The notes beneath the pieces were generated by a model. That model saw only the letters and a list, made by a program, of their open reading frames with translations, was not told the DNA's origin and did not search any database. Below are positions 21,431 to 29,868 of a DNA stretch of 64,000 nt, piece by piece (the first letter of the stretch is position 1; every line of letters starts with the position of its first letter). The DNA is from Cymbomonas tetramitiformis (lineage: Eukaryota > Chlorophyta > Pyramimonadophyceae > Pyramimonadales > Pyramimonadaceae): NCBI GenBank assembly GCA_001247695.2, contig LGRX02035439.1, positions 1-64,000 on the forward strand, read 5' to 3'. Position numbers and translations under genes: made by a program.

Positions 21431-22980
21431 CTCTTTGGCACCTCCACGTCTGTCACTGCTCTACACCTTTGCCTCGTCCGCCCAACCGCCCGCTGTTTAG
21501 CCTAGGTACCGAGGTTACGTTCAACTCTGTACGGATTGACATTTGTTACAAGTTCGCGTCGCCATGTGCAACGCTTCGCACAAGTCCATCGTAAGCCCAG
21601 CGCTGAAGACAGAATATGTTTATCAACCGCGCGATTGGAATAGTCGAAGTCGCGCGAAAATAGAAAAGAGGGGTCTTTGCTTGAGAGACGCCTAACGTTT
21701 GGGGAGGAGTTGACCGACCAGGTGAGTACCTGTTGCGGGTCTCGTCAAATCCTCTCCCTGCTCTCCCCTCGGCTTGCCCCGGCGGGAGCTCAGTTTTTTT
21801 CTGGGGCGCTCCTTGGAAGCCCCTTTCCGCGTACTTCTTCCCTCCCTCCCTCGTCGGGATGAGGCGCCCCAGTCCTCCTCCTCCCACTCCTCCTCCCAGT
21901 TGGCGGCTTGCGTTAGGGCACAATGCCTCGAGCTGCCACTGAGTTTGCGTAACCGCACCGGCTCGGAACTCTGACGCGCGCCACTCATAGGCATGCTTGC
22001 TGCCCTTCTGCGAAAAAGCTTACTATCGGTAGCCATTTTTCGCAGCGGCTTCCAAGTCGCGTGTCGCGTACCCGCGCTGTGCGAGACACCTGCTCCGAGG
22101 GGCAGCGAGGTGCCTTGAGGGCAGCTTGCTGCTGAAAACGGTGTCATTCCCTGCAGGCAAGATTAGTCGAGCGAGTCAAGAGGCGTTCGATGAAAGCGTG
22201 TCTTCCGTTGGAGAACAATCCCCTTTGTTCCACTTTCACTTTGACGCGTGTGCCTCAAAATACTTGTGTTTTTCTGAATCTAAGCAGGCGAAACCGCTTG
22301 CCATCGTCGGAAACGTTGTGCAGTTCCTTTAATGAAGTCCCTCAAGAGAAGCCGGTTTGCCAGCGTTTGCTCGTCTCCACGCAGTACGCGAATGTTTTTC
22401 GGTATAAGATCAGGCGTCGTGCTGGTGCGATAAAGGAATTGGGAATATTGCACACCATGATTGACTTGGTCGTCTACCCGTAATTTGGGTCACTTTGCTT
22501 TCCGTTACTGAGCATACGACTCAAGCAAGATCGCACGCATGCACCTAGCTCGCGGATACGTGCAGACCTGTCGCCTACGATGTTCGGACCGCTACAAGGT
22601 GCCCGAGCTTTATGGCTTTATGGCGGGGGATCCTGAATCGTCATGTGCACAACTTCGGGGATTAACTTTTAATCCCCACGGTGTCACATCGATATCACCG
22701 ATGTCATCCCCGATGTCATAAGCTGTCATTTTTCTGAAATCTGAAATCTGAATTTCGGCTGCGCGGCCGATCGCGCGATTCTCGACGGATAGCAGAGCAG
22801 CTCGTCACCTCTGGTGCCATTCGTGTTTTGGGGTGAAATTCGCTACCTTTTTCCCCAGAGCCGAAAGCATTTTCACTGTGCTAAAGCATTTTTTACGGCT
22901 GAATATTATCTTCAGGATTATACTGCAGAGAGCGACACTATGAAAAATGTTTACTTTGTGCTCATATAATGCAACTAAAG
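21431..22980. other. No gene recognised; one strong donor at 21722
   Basis: A plus-strand frame ending ..LERRLTFGEELTDQ meets CAG|GTGAGTACC at 21720-21722. A charged minus-strand frame (ANWEEEWEEEDWG.., residues rich in E, R and K) covers the same area up to about 22040. Neither shows a known domain. Real exons are possible on one strand only. Confidence 0.25.
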
Positions 22981-22984
22981 TCGT

Positions 22985-23235
22985 AAGTCCGTGTGCCATC
23001 TCATAGTGAGTTAGATTTCACCCTATATATCACCTAAATTTCAGCCTATATATCACCTAGATTTCAGCCTATATGTGAGCTGAATTTTTCGACCTATAAA
23101 TGTGCTAGATGTTAGCTTGTATGAGAACTGGATTTCATCCTATATACCACCTGAATTGTAGCCTATATGTGAGCTGAATTTCAGTCTGTATGTGACCTAG
23201 AATCCAACCTTTATAAGAGCTGATTTTCAGCCCAA
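22985..23235. repeat. Degenerate about 30-35 bp tandem repeat (CAGCCTATAT...)
   Basis: Words such as TTTCAGCCTATATATCACCT, TATATGTGAGCTGAATTTC and variants recur about eight times with AT-rich divergence. The repeat runs up to the C/T-rich border of the assembly gap. Confidence 0.75.
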
Positions 23236-23277
23236 ATGACCCTAAAACCCCCCTTGTTCCCCCCTTTCCCCCCTTTC

Positions 23278-23967
23278 NNNNNNNNNNNNNNNNNNNNNNN
23301 NNNNNNNNNNNNNNNNNNNNNNNNNNNNNNNNNNNNNNNNNNNNNNNNNNNNNNNNNNNNNNNNNNNNNNNNNNNNNNNNNNNNNNNNNNNNNNNNNNNN
23401 NNNNNNNNNNNNNNNNNNNNNNNNNNNNNNNNNNNNNNNNNNNNNNNNNNNNNNNNNNNNNNNNNNNNNNNNNNNNNNNNNNNNNNNNNNNNNNNNNNNN
23501 NNNNNNNNNNNNNNNNNNNNNNNNNNNNNNNNNNNNNNNNNNNNNNNNNNNNNNNNNNNNNNNNNNNNNNNNNNNNNNNNNNNNNNNNNNNNNNNNNNNN
23601 NNNNNNNNNNNNNNNNNNNNNNNNNNNNNNNNNNNNNNNNNNNNNNNNNNNNNNNNNNNNNNNNNNNNNNNNNNNNNNNNNNNNNNNNNNNNNNNNNNNN
23701 NNNNNNNNNNNNNNNNNNNNNNNNNNNNNNNNNNNNNNNNNNNNNNNNNNNNNNNNNNNNNNNNNNNNNNNNNNNNNNNNNNNNNNNNNNNNNNNNNNNN
23801 NNNNNNNNNNNNNNNNNNNNNNNNNNNNNNNNNNNNNNNNNNNNNNNNNNNNNNNNNNNNNNNNNNNNNNNNNNNNNNNNNNNNNNNNNNNNNNNNNNNN
23901 NNNNNNNNNNNNNNNNNNNNNNNNNNNNNNNNNNNNNNNNNNNNNNNNNNNNNNNNNNNNNNNNNNN
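23278..23967. other. Assembly gap (690 N)
   Basis: A run of 690 undetermined bases is flanked on both sides by polypyrimidine tracts (CCCCCCTTTC / TCTTTCTTCCCCCC). This suggests that a long simple C/T repeat stopped the assembly. The open frame drawn across the gap has no meaning. Confidence 1.
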
Positions 23968-24966
23968 TCTTTCTTCCCCCCTTTCTTCCTCTCTTTTTTC
24001 CCCCTTTTCCCTTTTTTTTCTCCCCCCTTACGATTTTTCCACAGCGGGCCTACGGCCCGCTGTCATTCCCCCCAAAAAACGCTTCGCATTCCCCCCTGTG
24101 CACACGGTTTAATCCCCATAGCTTAGGAGAAACGTAGCACTGATCAAAGCGTGGGGCGAGCTCACCTTGATTCTCAGTGAGTGATATGGGTACTCCAACT
24201 TCCCGCTAGCACTGATTATCTGGAGCTGTCGCGGAATAGGGGACAGGCGTGAAACATATCATTTTATATAGGATACAAGTAGACTTTTTTCTTTTCCATT
24301 TTATGGAGGGAGGAATATGCACCTTCGGTGCGATTAAATATCCAACGGTCATCGAAAAGCAGCAGGAACGAGGAACCATGCGAACCCCCTCCGGACGGTT
24401 CTGACAATCGTGCACGATTGTCACAACCGTCCCCCATACCAATTTATTGTGAATGCTTTGTTCTTCAATATTTACACTAAACCCATGTCTATATAGAGTA
24501 TTCTTTTCATTTCTCATGGTACATTAGGATACCATGCCGACTTCCTTGCGATACGGTAACCATGCTTTGGATGTCCCGCATGCGGTGCCAATCTCTCTTC
24601 AGTTACTATTGTACAAGGCCTTGTTTCCAACCCTTACATGACGATACCCCGATGCTTCTTCACATGCGCAGCACAGAAGACGTGCAAATTGTCGAGCTCG
24701 GTACCGTGTTCCCTAACGGAGCCGCCGTACTTGTGATCGGTGGTGTCATATCGGATCTAGTGACGTGAAGACCGGTTCGTGTGTGAATGCCGAAACAGCC
24801 ACACGCGAATCTTTCCAAGCATCAGCTTCTCCGCCTCGCCCTGAAATAAAGCAAGTAAATATGGTTTTTGACTAAACCGAATAGCCTCCACCTCCAAAAG
24901 ACTCGTATGAATCTACGAAATCCTCCAGCGCAGGACAAGAACCAAAGCTGAAGCACAAGGTCAAAT
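23968..24966. other. No gene recognised; short GCGGGCCTACGGCCCGC palindrome
   Basis: After the gap the pyrimidine tract continues to about 24030, followed by a perfect GCGGGCC-TAC-GGCCCGC inverted repeat at 24044-24060. The remaining sequence has only short frames without recognisable features. Confidence 0.4.
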
Positions 24967-24979
24967 CGGAATATACAGC

Positions 24980-25130
24980 CTATTTGTACGGTCGGGTGTC
25001 ATATCCAGTGTGTCATTTTCGGTGTACAGCTAGTGACCTAGACTCAGTATTTATGTCCATCTATACGAGTCTAGTGATCCGTTTGTTCACCGTCGGCTAG
25101 CGGTTCCCCACTGCCGACTTGTCGTTTCTA
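24980..25130 (+). repeat. LTR element 1, left LTR
   Basis: Matches 26915-27076 in direct orientation. A second, diverged copy of its 3' part (GTCGGCTCTCGGGTCCCCAC) follows at 25170-25230, so the LTR end contains an internal duplication. Confidence 0.65.
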
Positions 25131-25468
25131 AAGGGTTATGGGCCCACCACGCTTCCACTTGTTCCGTCCGTTTGTTCCGTCGGCTCTCGGGTCCCCACTG
25201 TCTGAGTTGTTGTTTCTTGCAGGTTTTGGTCCCACTTCACGCTTGCGTGTTGTGATTTTAGCGTAGAAATTTTATTATTTGTCGTTATCTCTTTCGAGAG
25301 GGTGCGTCCACGCCTTGTGGCGCGCTCAGATTGGGTTTCTACGATTTTCTGGAAGCAGTTAGTTTCGGCTTTGGGCAGTTACGACGAGGTGGACTCGTAC
25401 GATTTTTGTTACGTTATTTCATTATTGGATCTTATTTTATTTGATGGAATCACAGCAGATTTCTTCGA

Positions 25469-26521
25469 GTGAGGAGCTCATGGATCTATCTTTTAGCGAC
25501 TATTGATGGAAAGATGCAGAGTTTGGATTCGCTTAACCGCGCACGCACCGCTGGCCTTATTCGTTCTATGGCACGCGCTCTTACGCATTTTCGGAGCTCA
25601 GATTTTGTGGGAGCATCATCGGCGGTTTCTCCACCTGTTGACTTGCAGCTTGTTGTTTCTGAGCCTGGCACGCAGGTTGGTGGTGATCAGAGCGTTGAGC
25701 CTGGAACCGTTGTGGATTCCGGAGTGTCCGATGTTTCTTTTTGCGAGAAGGGTGTTGGAGATGGCGTGGTTACTATCGGTTCAAAATCTGTTTCTTCGCA
25801 AGTTACTACTACTTTACCCTCCCCTGCCCCTAGGGTGAGCGACATTGTGCGACAGGCCCCTCCTGTTCGCACGGAAGTTCATTATCACCACCATCATCGT
25901 CCTACATCTGACTATATGGGCTCTGGGCAGCGGCGGTTTGATGATTTTGGGGGCAGTGAGGAAGAAGATGAATCGGAGTACCCTGTTGGGTATTTCGACG
26001 ATTCTGAAGACGATTTGGAGGAGGAAGAGGGGTGTTATGGCCACTTGGCTTGCGCACCGCATTTTTCTACCCTTCGATTGGAACAAGATTCTGAGCTGGA
26101 CACAGGTTTCCAGCGCGAGTCTTATGGCGGAGTTTTGGAGCCCCCACTTGGGGAGGACTTTTTACCGCAAACCTGCTATTCCGATGTTGTAAATAATTCT
26201 CCTGTGGAGCCTCTCCCAGAGCACGCAGTAGAGCATTTCGAAAACAATAATTTTCCGGAAGCAGCTTTCGCTGAAGGAGAAGAGCACGATGATGAGTACA
26301 CCGCAGAGGAGTGGGCTGCCTGGGACGCAGGGGCTTACGACTCTCACGAGGTGGTGCGTCAGAGGAGTTCGCTGAGCATTTTGACGAGTGTGTTGACGAC
26401 GAGTGCTACTCCGATGATTACTGATTTCTTTTCATTGACCGGCGGGGCGTTACTTGGGAGCCAGCCACTTGTTGTAGTTGAGATTGAATGTTCATTTTGG
26501 CATCTTATTTTACTATCCTAG
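25469..26521 (+). CDS. Acidic gag-like protein of LTR element 1
   Basis: A single 350-residue ORF between the two LTRs. The N-terminal third has an RARTAGLIRSMARALTHF helix-like segment. The middle has an HYHHHH run and then long acidic stretches (GSEEEDESEYPVGYFDDSEDD). The rest is rich in acidic residues and ends in a hydrophobic tail of doubtful authenticity. No zinc knuckle, protease or polymerase motif is visible. Its place after the left LTR suggests Gag, but similarity was not shown; an upstream in-frame start or a non-coding nature cannot be excluded. The start is the first ATG-like codon in the track of open sequence and is not otherwise supported. Confidence 0.45.
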   Translation: MRSSWIYLLATIDGKMQSLDSLNRARTAGLIRSMARALTHFRSSDFVGASSAVSPPVDLQLVVSEPGTQVGGDQSVEPGTVVDSGVSDVSFCEKGVGDGVVTIGSKSVSSQVTTTLPSPAPRVSDIVRQAPPVRTEVHYHHHHRPTSDYMGSGQRRFDDFGGSEEEDESEYPVGYFDDSEDDLEEEEGCYGHLACAPHFSTLRLEQDSELDTGFQRESYGGVLEPPLGEDFLPQTCYSDVVNNSPVEPLPEHAVEHFENNNFPEAAFAEGEEHDDEYTAEEWAAWDAGAYDSHEVVRQRSSLSILTSVLTTSATPMITDFFSLTGGALLGSQPLVVVEIECSFWHLILLS

Positions 26522-26900
26522 CCACTTGCGAGCAGCGTTTGTTTTTGTATTGGCACGTAATCCATGGGCGGAGATCCCTTTTCAGAGTGCAGAGACGACA
26601 ACGCTACATCGACCGGCAGGGTTTTCTTAATTTTAGCTGCCTAATCCAACATGCAGACCGGCGGTTTCTTACGTGCGTTACCCAGCCACTTGCAGGCAAA
26701 GAGAATTTGTGATCGGAGGCGTATTAATTTTTTTATCTCGTTGCTCACAGCTCATCCTAGCATGTAATTTATGCTTTAGCACTCAACCACATCTTGAGAC
26801 CTGGCTAGCTCCTAGAGTTGACCTCTTACATTTCTTTCAGTAAACTCTAGTAGCTAGGGCGGTGTGTTGTCACAAGCTGTGCACCTCAAATGAGGTGGTG

Positions 26901-27076
26901 TGCTGGAAATGACAGCCTGACTAGTTTGTACAGTCAGGTGTCATATCCAGTGTGTCATTCTCGGTGTACAGCTAGTGACCTAGACTCAGTATTTATGTCC
27001 ATCTATACGAGTCTAGTGATCCGTTTGTTCACCGTCGGCTAGCGGTTCCCCGCTGCCTGACTTGCTGTTTCTAGCA
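26901..27076 (+). repeat. LTR element 1, right LTR
   Basis: Begins TGCTGGAAATGACA directly after GGTGGTG and ends near TTTCTAGCA. It matches the left LTR over about 150 bp. Confidence 0.65.
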
Positions 27077-27649
27077 GCCTATACCGGGCCAGCTATTCCG
27101 ATAGATTTTTCTCATCACGTTGATTTGTCCCAAGACGTAGCGCCAGTTCAGCAGACTGAAGAGCTTGTCGACGAACTGCCAGTGCCTCTACTTTCGGGGG
27201 TAGTCTATAAGCCACGTGCTGGAGTGTTCTCTCCATGGAAGGATTTCTTAAAATACGATCCGCAGACCTGGATGCGTTCTGGGAACAAAAGGCGTATCAG
27301 AGACCGTCTTACTAGAACTACGCGATGTGGTGGGGCTTAATCTTGTGAGAACGACGCATGTGACGTATTTCGTCAAACGGGTGACCGTAACCATTTCCAA
27401 TTCACCGGTACCTTTAAAAACCGCAATCTGGCGTGCGCCCTTTGCAACGCTGCGCCTACTCATTCCGGCAATTGTCCGTTTGAAGTAACCATCCAAGAAG
27501 ACTCCGATTGGAACATCCTCGTGCTGTCTACTAGCTCCATTGGACACAACCATTCCGTGTTGTCCATCGACCACCCCAGCGTATTGAGCGACCATGAGCT
27601 TGACTATCGCTCAAACTGTCAAAATTGCTCTCACCATGAGCGTCTATAA
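27077..27649 (+). pseudogene. FAR1/FLYWCH/WRKY-GCM1-like zinc-finger fragment, one in-frame stop
   Basis: The plus frame runs from the right LTR of element 1 to a TAA at 27338-27340 and continues in the same frame to a stop at 27647-27649. The second part reads DACDVFRQTGDRNHFQF..LACALCNAAPTHSGNCPFEV..DWNILVLS..IGHNHSV. The C..C - CPF - W - H-x-H spacing is that of FAR1/FLYWCH/WRKY-GCM1-type fingers, known from Mutator-like transposases and genes derived from them. The first part (VDELPVPLLSGVVYKPRAGVF..) has no recognised domain. Squeezed exactly between two LTR elements, it may be a remnant of a transposase or of a host gene. The stop argues for decay unless it is spliced out. Confidence 0.5.
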
Positions 27650-27670
27650 GGAATCGCGTAGATCAAATAT

Positions 27671-27884
27671 TGCTGGATTTGGCACAGTGACCCATGAATC
27701 GTGTCACCTGCCTCATCCTATAGCAGTCTGGGTGACTGTCACCCGTAGACCGAAACCTAAAACCTGGACTTGAAGGCAGGTATCGTTTATCTCATTTCAA
27801 CTTATCTTTCCGACCGTTCTGATATCGAAACCCTAACCTAGGGTACAGCAAATAGATATACTGTTGTAATATATCTAGCAGGCT
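27671..27884 (+). repeat. LTR element 2, 5' LTR
   Basis: Starts TGCTGG at 27671 next to AATAT and contains GTTTATCTCATTTCAACTTA and CCGAAACCCTAACCTAGGGT-like segments shared with the 3' copy. It ends near 27884. Confidence 0.8.
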
Positions 27885-28042
27885 TGGACCACACCGCCAT
27901 CGCTTGTTACACTGTGAATTTCGGGATGAGTGGCTAAACGCCGACGCTTGGGATGGAGTGAGCGGTCGCTAGGGGAGCACGCGCGGTTGGGCGGTATGGC
28001 CTAGGCGGACTGGTTGATTGAGCGACTTCGCGGACAGCCGGC

Positions 28043-28840
28043 TTGGGGATTTCTTTTTATTTGACTTTACGTTGGCGGGATTTTGCCGTTTCTTCTGGTC
28101 GATATCACACCGGTTGCGGTACCCGGGAATCCGTTCGTCATCCTTCCAGCGACGACGGTCTTCCGCCACCGCGGCAGGCTGTGGGCTGCGGCAAGCCGCC
28201 ATTGGGCTTCGGGCGTTCCGCCCTGACGTCCCTAACAGTGGGATTCCTCGGATGTGCCACCGCTGTGCCGTCGGCCGCTACAGCCTTCGGTGGTGTCGGC
28301 ATGGGCGCCGACGCGGCTCCACCGGTCGGTGGTGCTGTTCATGCGTGTCCAGAGGTACTTCTGGCAACGGCATCGGCTTTCAACGCACCGTCAATCGACA
28401 ATCGAGGTTTGGGTTCTGCCTCATTTTACTCTACGCATGATTTCTCCACCACACCGCAGCACACGGACGTTGAGGCAGGTGGTGCTGATATGTTATCACC
28501 CCGCTGCGATCCCGCCGTTCCGGTATTGGCAGCCAACGGGGTGGTACTGGAACTTGCATGCGCGGGAGCCTGGCTGGACTTGGCACCCGGGGCCTTCGGA
28601 GCCGCCTGTGGTTGCTCCGATTCTTCCGATGCCGCCCTCGCCGGGTGTGCTCCACCGTCGCCGGACTACACCCCGCCCGCCTCGGACGAGGAGGACGAGG
28701 GTGGACCTTCTTCAATCAACTACAACTACATCGACGGTTCCTCATTTTCCTCTACGCATGTTTCATCGGACGATGGGGACCCTGCCTGTGCTTCGGGAAA
28801 CAATGGTACCAGCTCTCCTGGGCGCTGTAATAGTGGCTAG
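28043..28840 (+). CDS. Gag-like ORF of LTR element 2
   Basis: A 265-residue frame lies between the LTRs, rich in A, G, P, S and D. It has an acidic tail segment PPASDEEDEGG and the repeated phrase SFSSTHVSSDD / SFYSTHDFS. No zinc knuckle or enzyme motif is visible. Other plus frames are also open here, so the coding frame is chosen only for its composition and its ending inside the element. It may be a Gag remnant; function is unknown. Confidence 0.35.
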   Translation: MGISFYLTLRWRDFAVSSGRYHTGCGTRESVRHPSSDDGLPPPRQAVGCGKPPLGFGRSALTSLTVGFLGCATAVPSAATAFGGVGMGADAAPPVGGAVHACPEVLLATASAFNAPSIDNRGLGSASFYSTHDFSTTPQHTDVEAGGADMLSPRCDPAVPVLAANGVVLELACAGAWLDLAPGAFGAACGCSDSSDAALAGCAPPSPDYTPPASDEEDEGGPSSINYNYIDGSSFSSTHVSSDDGDPACASGNNGTSSPGRCNSG

Positions 28841-29101
28841 TAGTGACGGACTACATTTGACCTACCTTCGGTTCGAGATGTTGCGGGTGTAGGTTGCCCT
28901 AAGATGGGCTCTGTGTCGGGCTTTCAGTGTATTGGAATTTGCGAAGTAGAAAGTGGTAGCATAGCTTCTGCACTGCCTGTTCGGGGAGGGGGGCCTGGCC
29001 AGTATGAGCACAGTGCCTCCCGCTAGCACTGACTTTTCTGCCTCTCGGTAGGCATTTGTTCTTGTTTCGGCTACCTAGTTTGGTCCCCACACTAGGTGGT
29101 G

Positions 29102-29311
29102 TGCTGGATTTGGCACAGTGACCCCTGAATCATGTCACCTGCCTCATCCTATAGTAGTTTGGGTGACCGTCACCCGTAGACTGAAACCTAAAACTTGGAC
29201 TTAAAGTAAGGTATCGTTTATCTCGTTTCAACTTATCTTTCCGACCGTTCTGATTCCGAAACCCTAACCTAGGGTACAACAAATAGATATACTGTTATAA
29301 CATATCAGGCA
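29102..29311 (+). repeat. LTR element 2, 3' LTR
   Basis: Direct copy of the 5' LTR, beginning TGCTGG after GGTGGTG and followed by the target duplication AATAT at 29312-29316. Confidence 0.8.
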
Positions 29312-29868
29312 AATATGTATTATCAAGATCAGGTTGACCTCCCTTGGTCTTCAGATGTCAAATTGACAGTTCCGGGTTTTCTTTTCCAACCTTCCCGATT
29401 TGGCCCATTGGGCGAACGTTAGGGGGTGTTTTGAAGATATCAATTACGAAAGAGTGGTTTTAAAATTTGAACATGTTAGAAGTGGATTTCAAGCTTTAGC
29501 TATAGTAGCAACGGTTTCCTTAGAATTTCAGCTCCAGAATGGTATCCATTTGCTGCCTTTTGGATTCGCTATCTTGACTTTTGCATGGCGTCAGGTGAGT
29601 GATGAGCAGGCACATAATGGCATGTCACATTACAATGATACTCGATGGCGAGGAACCTGATGATATGCTATAAAACTAAACACATTGATGAACTCGAGGA
29701 TACCTAAAAGTACTTGACAAGGCAGGGAACCTCATCTTGGTATTCGACCGGGATATAACTATGCTGGTTGAACCTAAAGTATACCATATGGGCATTGGCA
29801 CACCACTGAAATTGCTCAGAAAATAAAGAATACTTGCGAAAGTGCCTCTTATGGTGTCACACCACGTT

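Larger units (their letters stand above)
24967..27076 (+). mobile_element. Small LTR element 1 with gag-like ORF only
   Basis: A stretch at about 24980-25130 is repeated directly at about 26915-27076 with high identity (shared phrases TGTCATATCCAGTGTGTCAT and CTATACGAGTCTAGTGATCC). The right copy begins TGCTGG at 26901, immediately after a purine-rich GAGGTGGTG that can serve as polypurine tract. The same arrangement recurs in the element at 27671-29311. Internal DNA holds a single acidic ORF (25469-26521). No protease, RT or integrase is seen, so this resembles TR-GAG/TRIM-type non-autonomous elements. The left terminus is diverged and no target duplication was confirmed. Confidence 0.6.
27671..29311 (+). 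mobile_element. Small LTR element 2 with 5-bp target duplication AATAT
   Basis: Direct repeats 27671-27884 and 29102-29311 (about 210 bp, about 90% identical by eye) begin TGCTGGATTTGGCAC and end CAGGC(A). They are flanked by AATAT at 27666-27670 and 29312-29316, the expected 5-bp duplication. AGGTGGTG directly before the right LTR is a plausible polypurine tract, as in element 1. The internal 1.2 kb carries one GC-rich ORF and no protease, RT or integrase, so the element is non-autonomous. LTR similarity implies fairly recent insertion. Confidence 0.8.

Noticed and set aside
23236..24126. 296-residue ORF across the N run
   Set aside because: It consists of undetermined bases.
25860..25900. 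HYHHHH histidine run as metal-binding enzyme motif
   Set aside because: It lies in a low-complexity acidic ORF with no surrounding enzyme motif.
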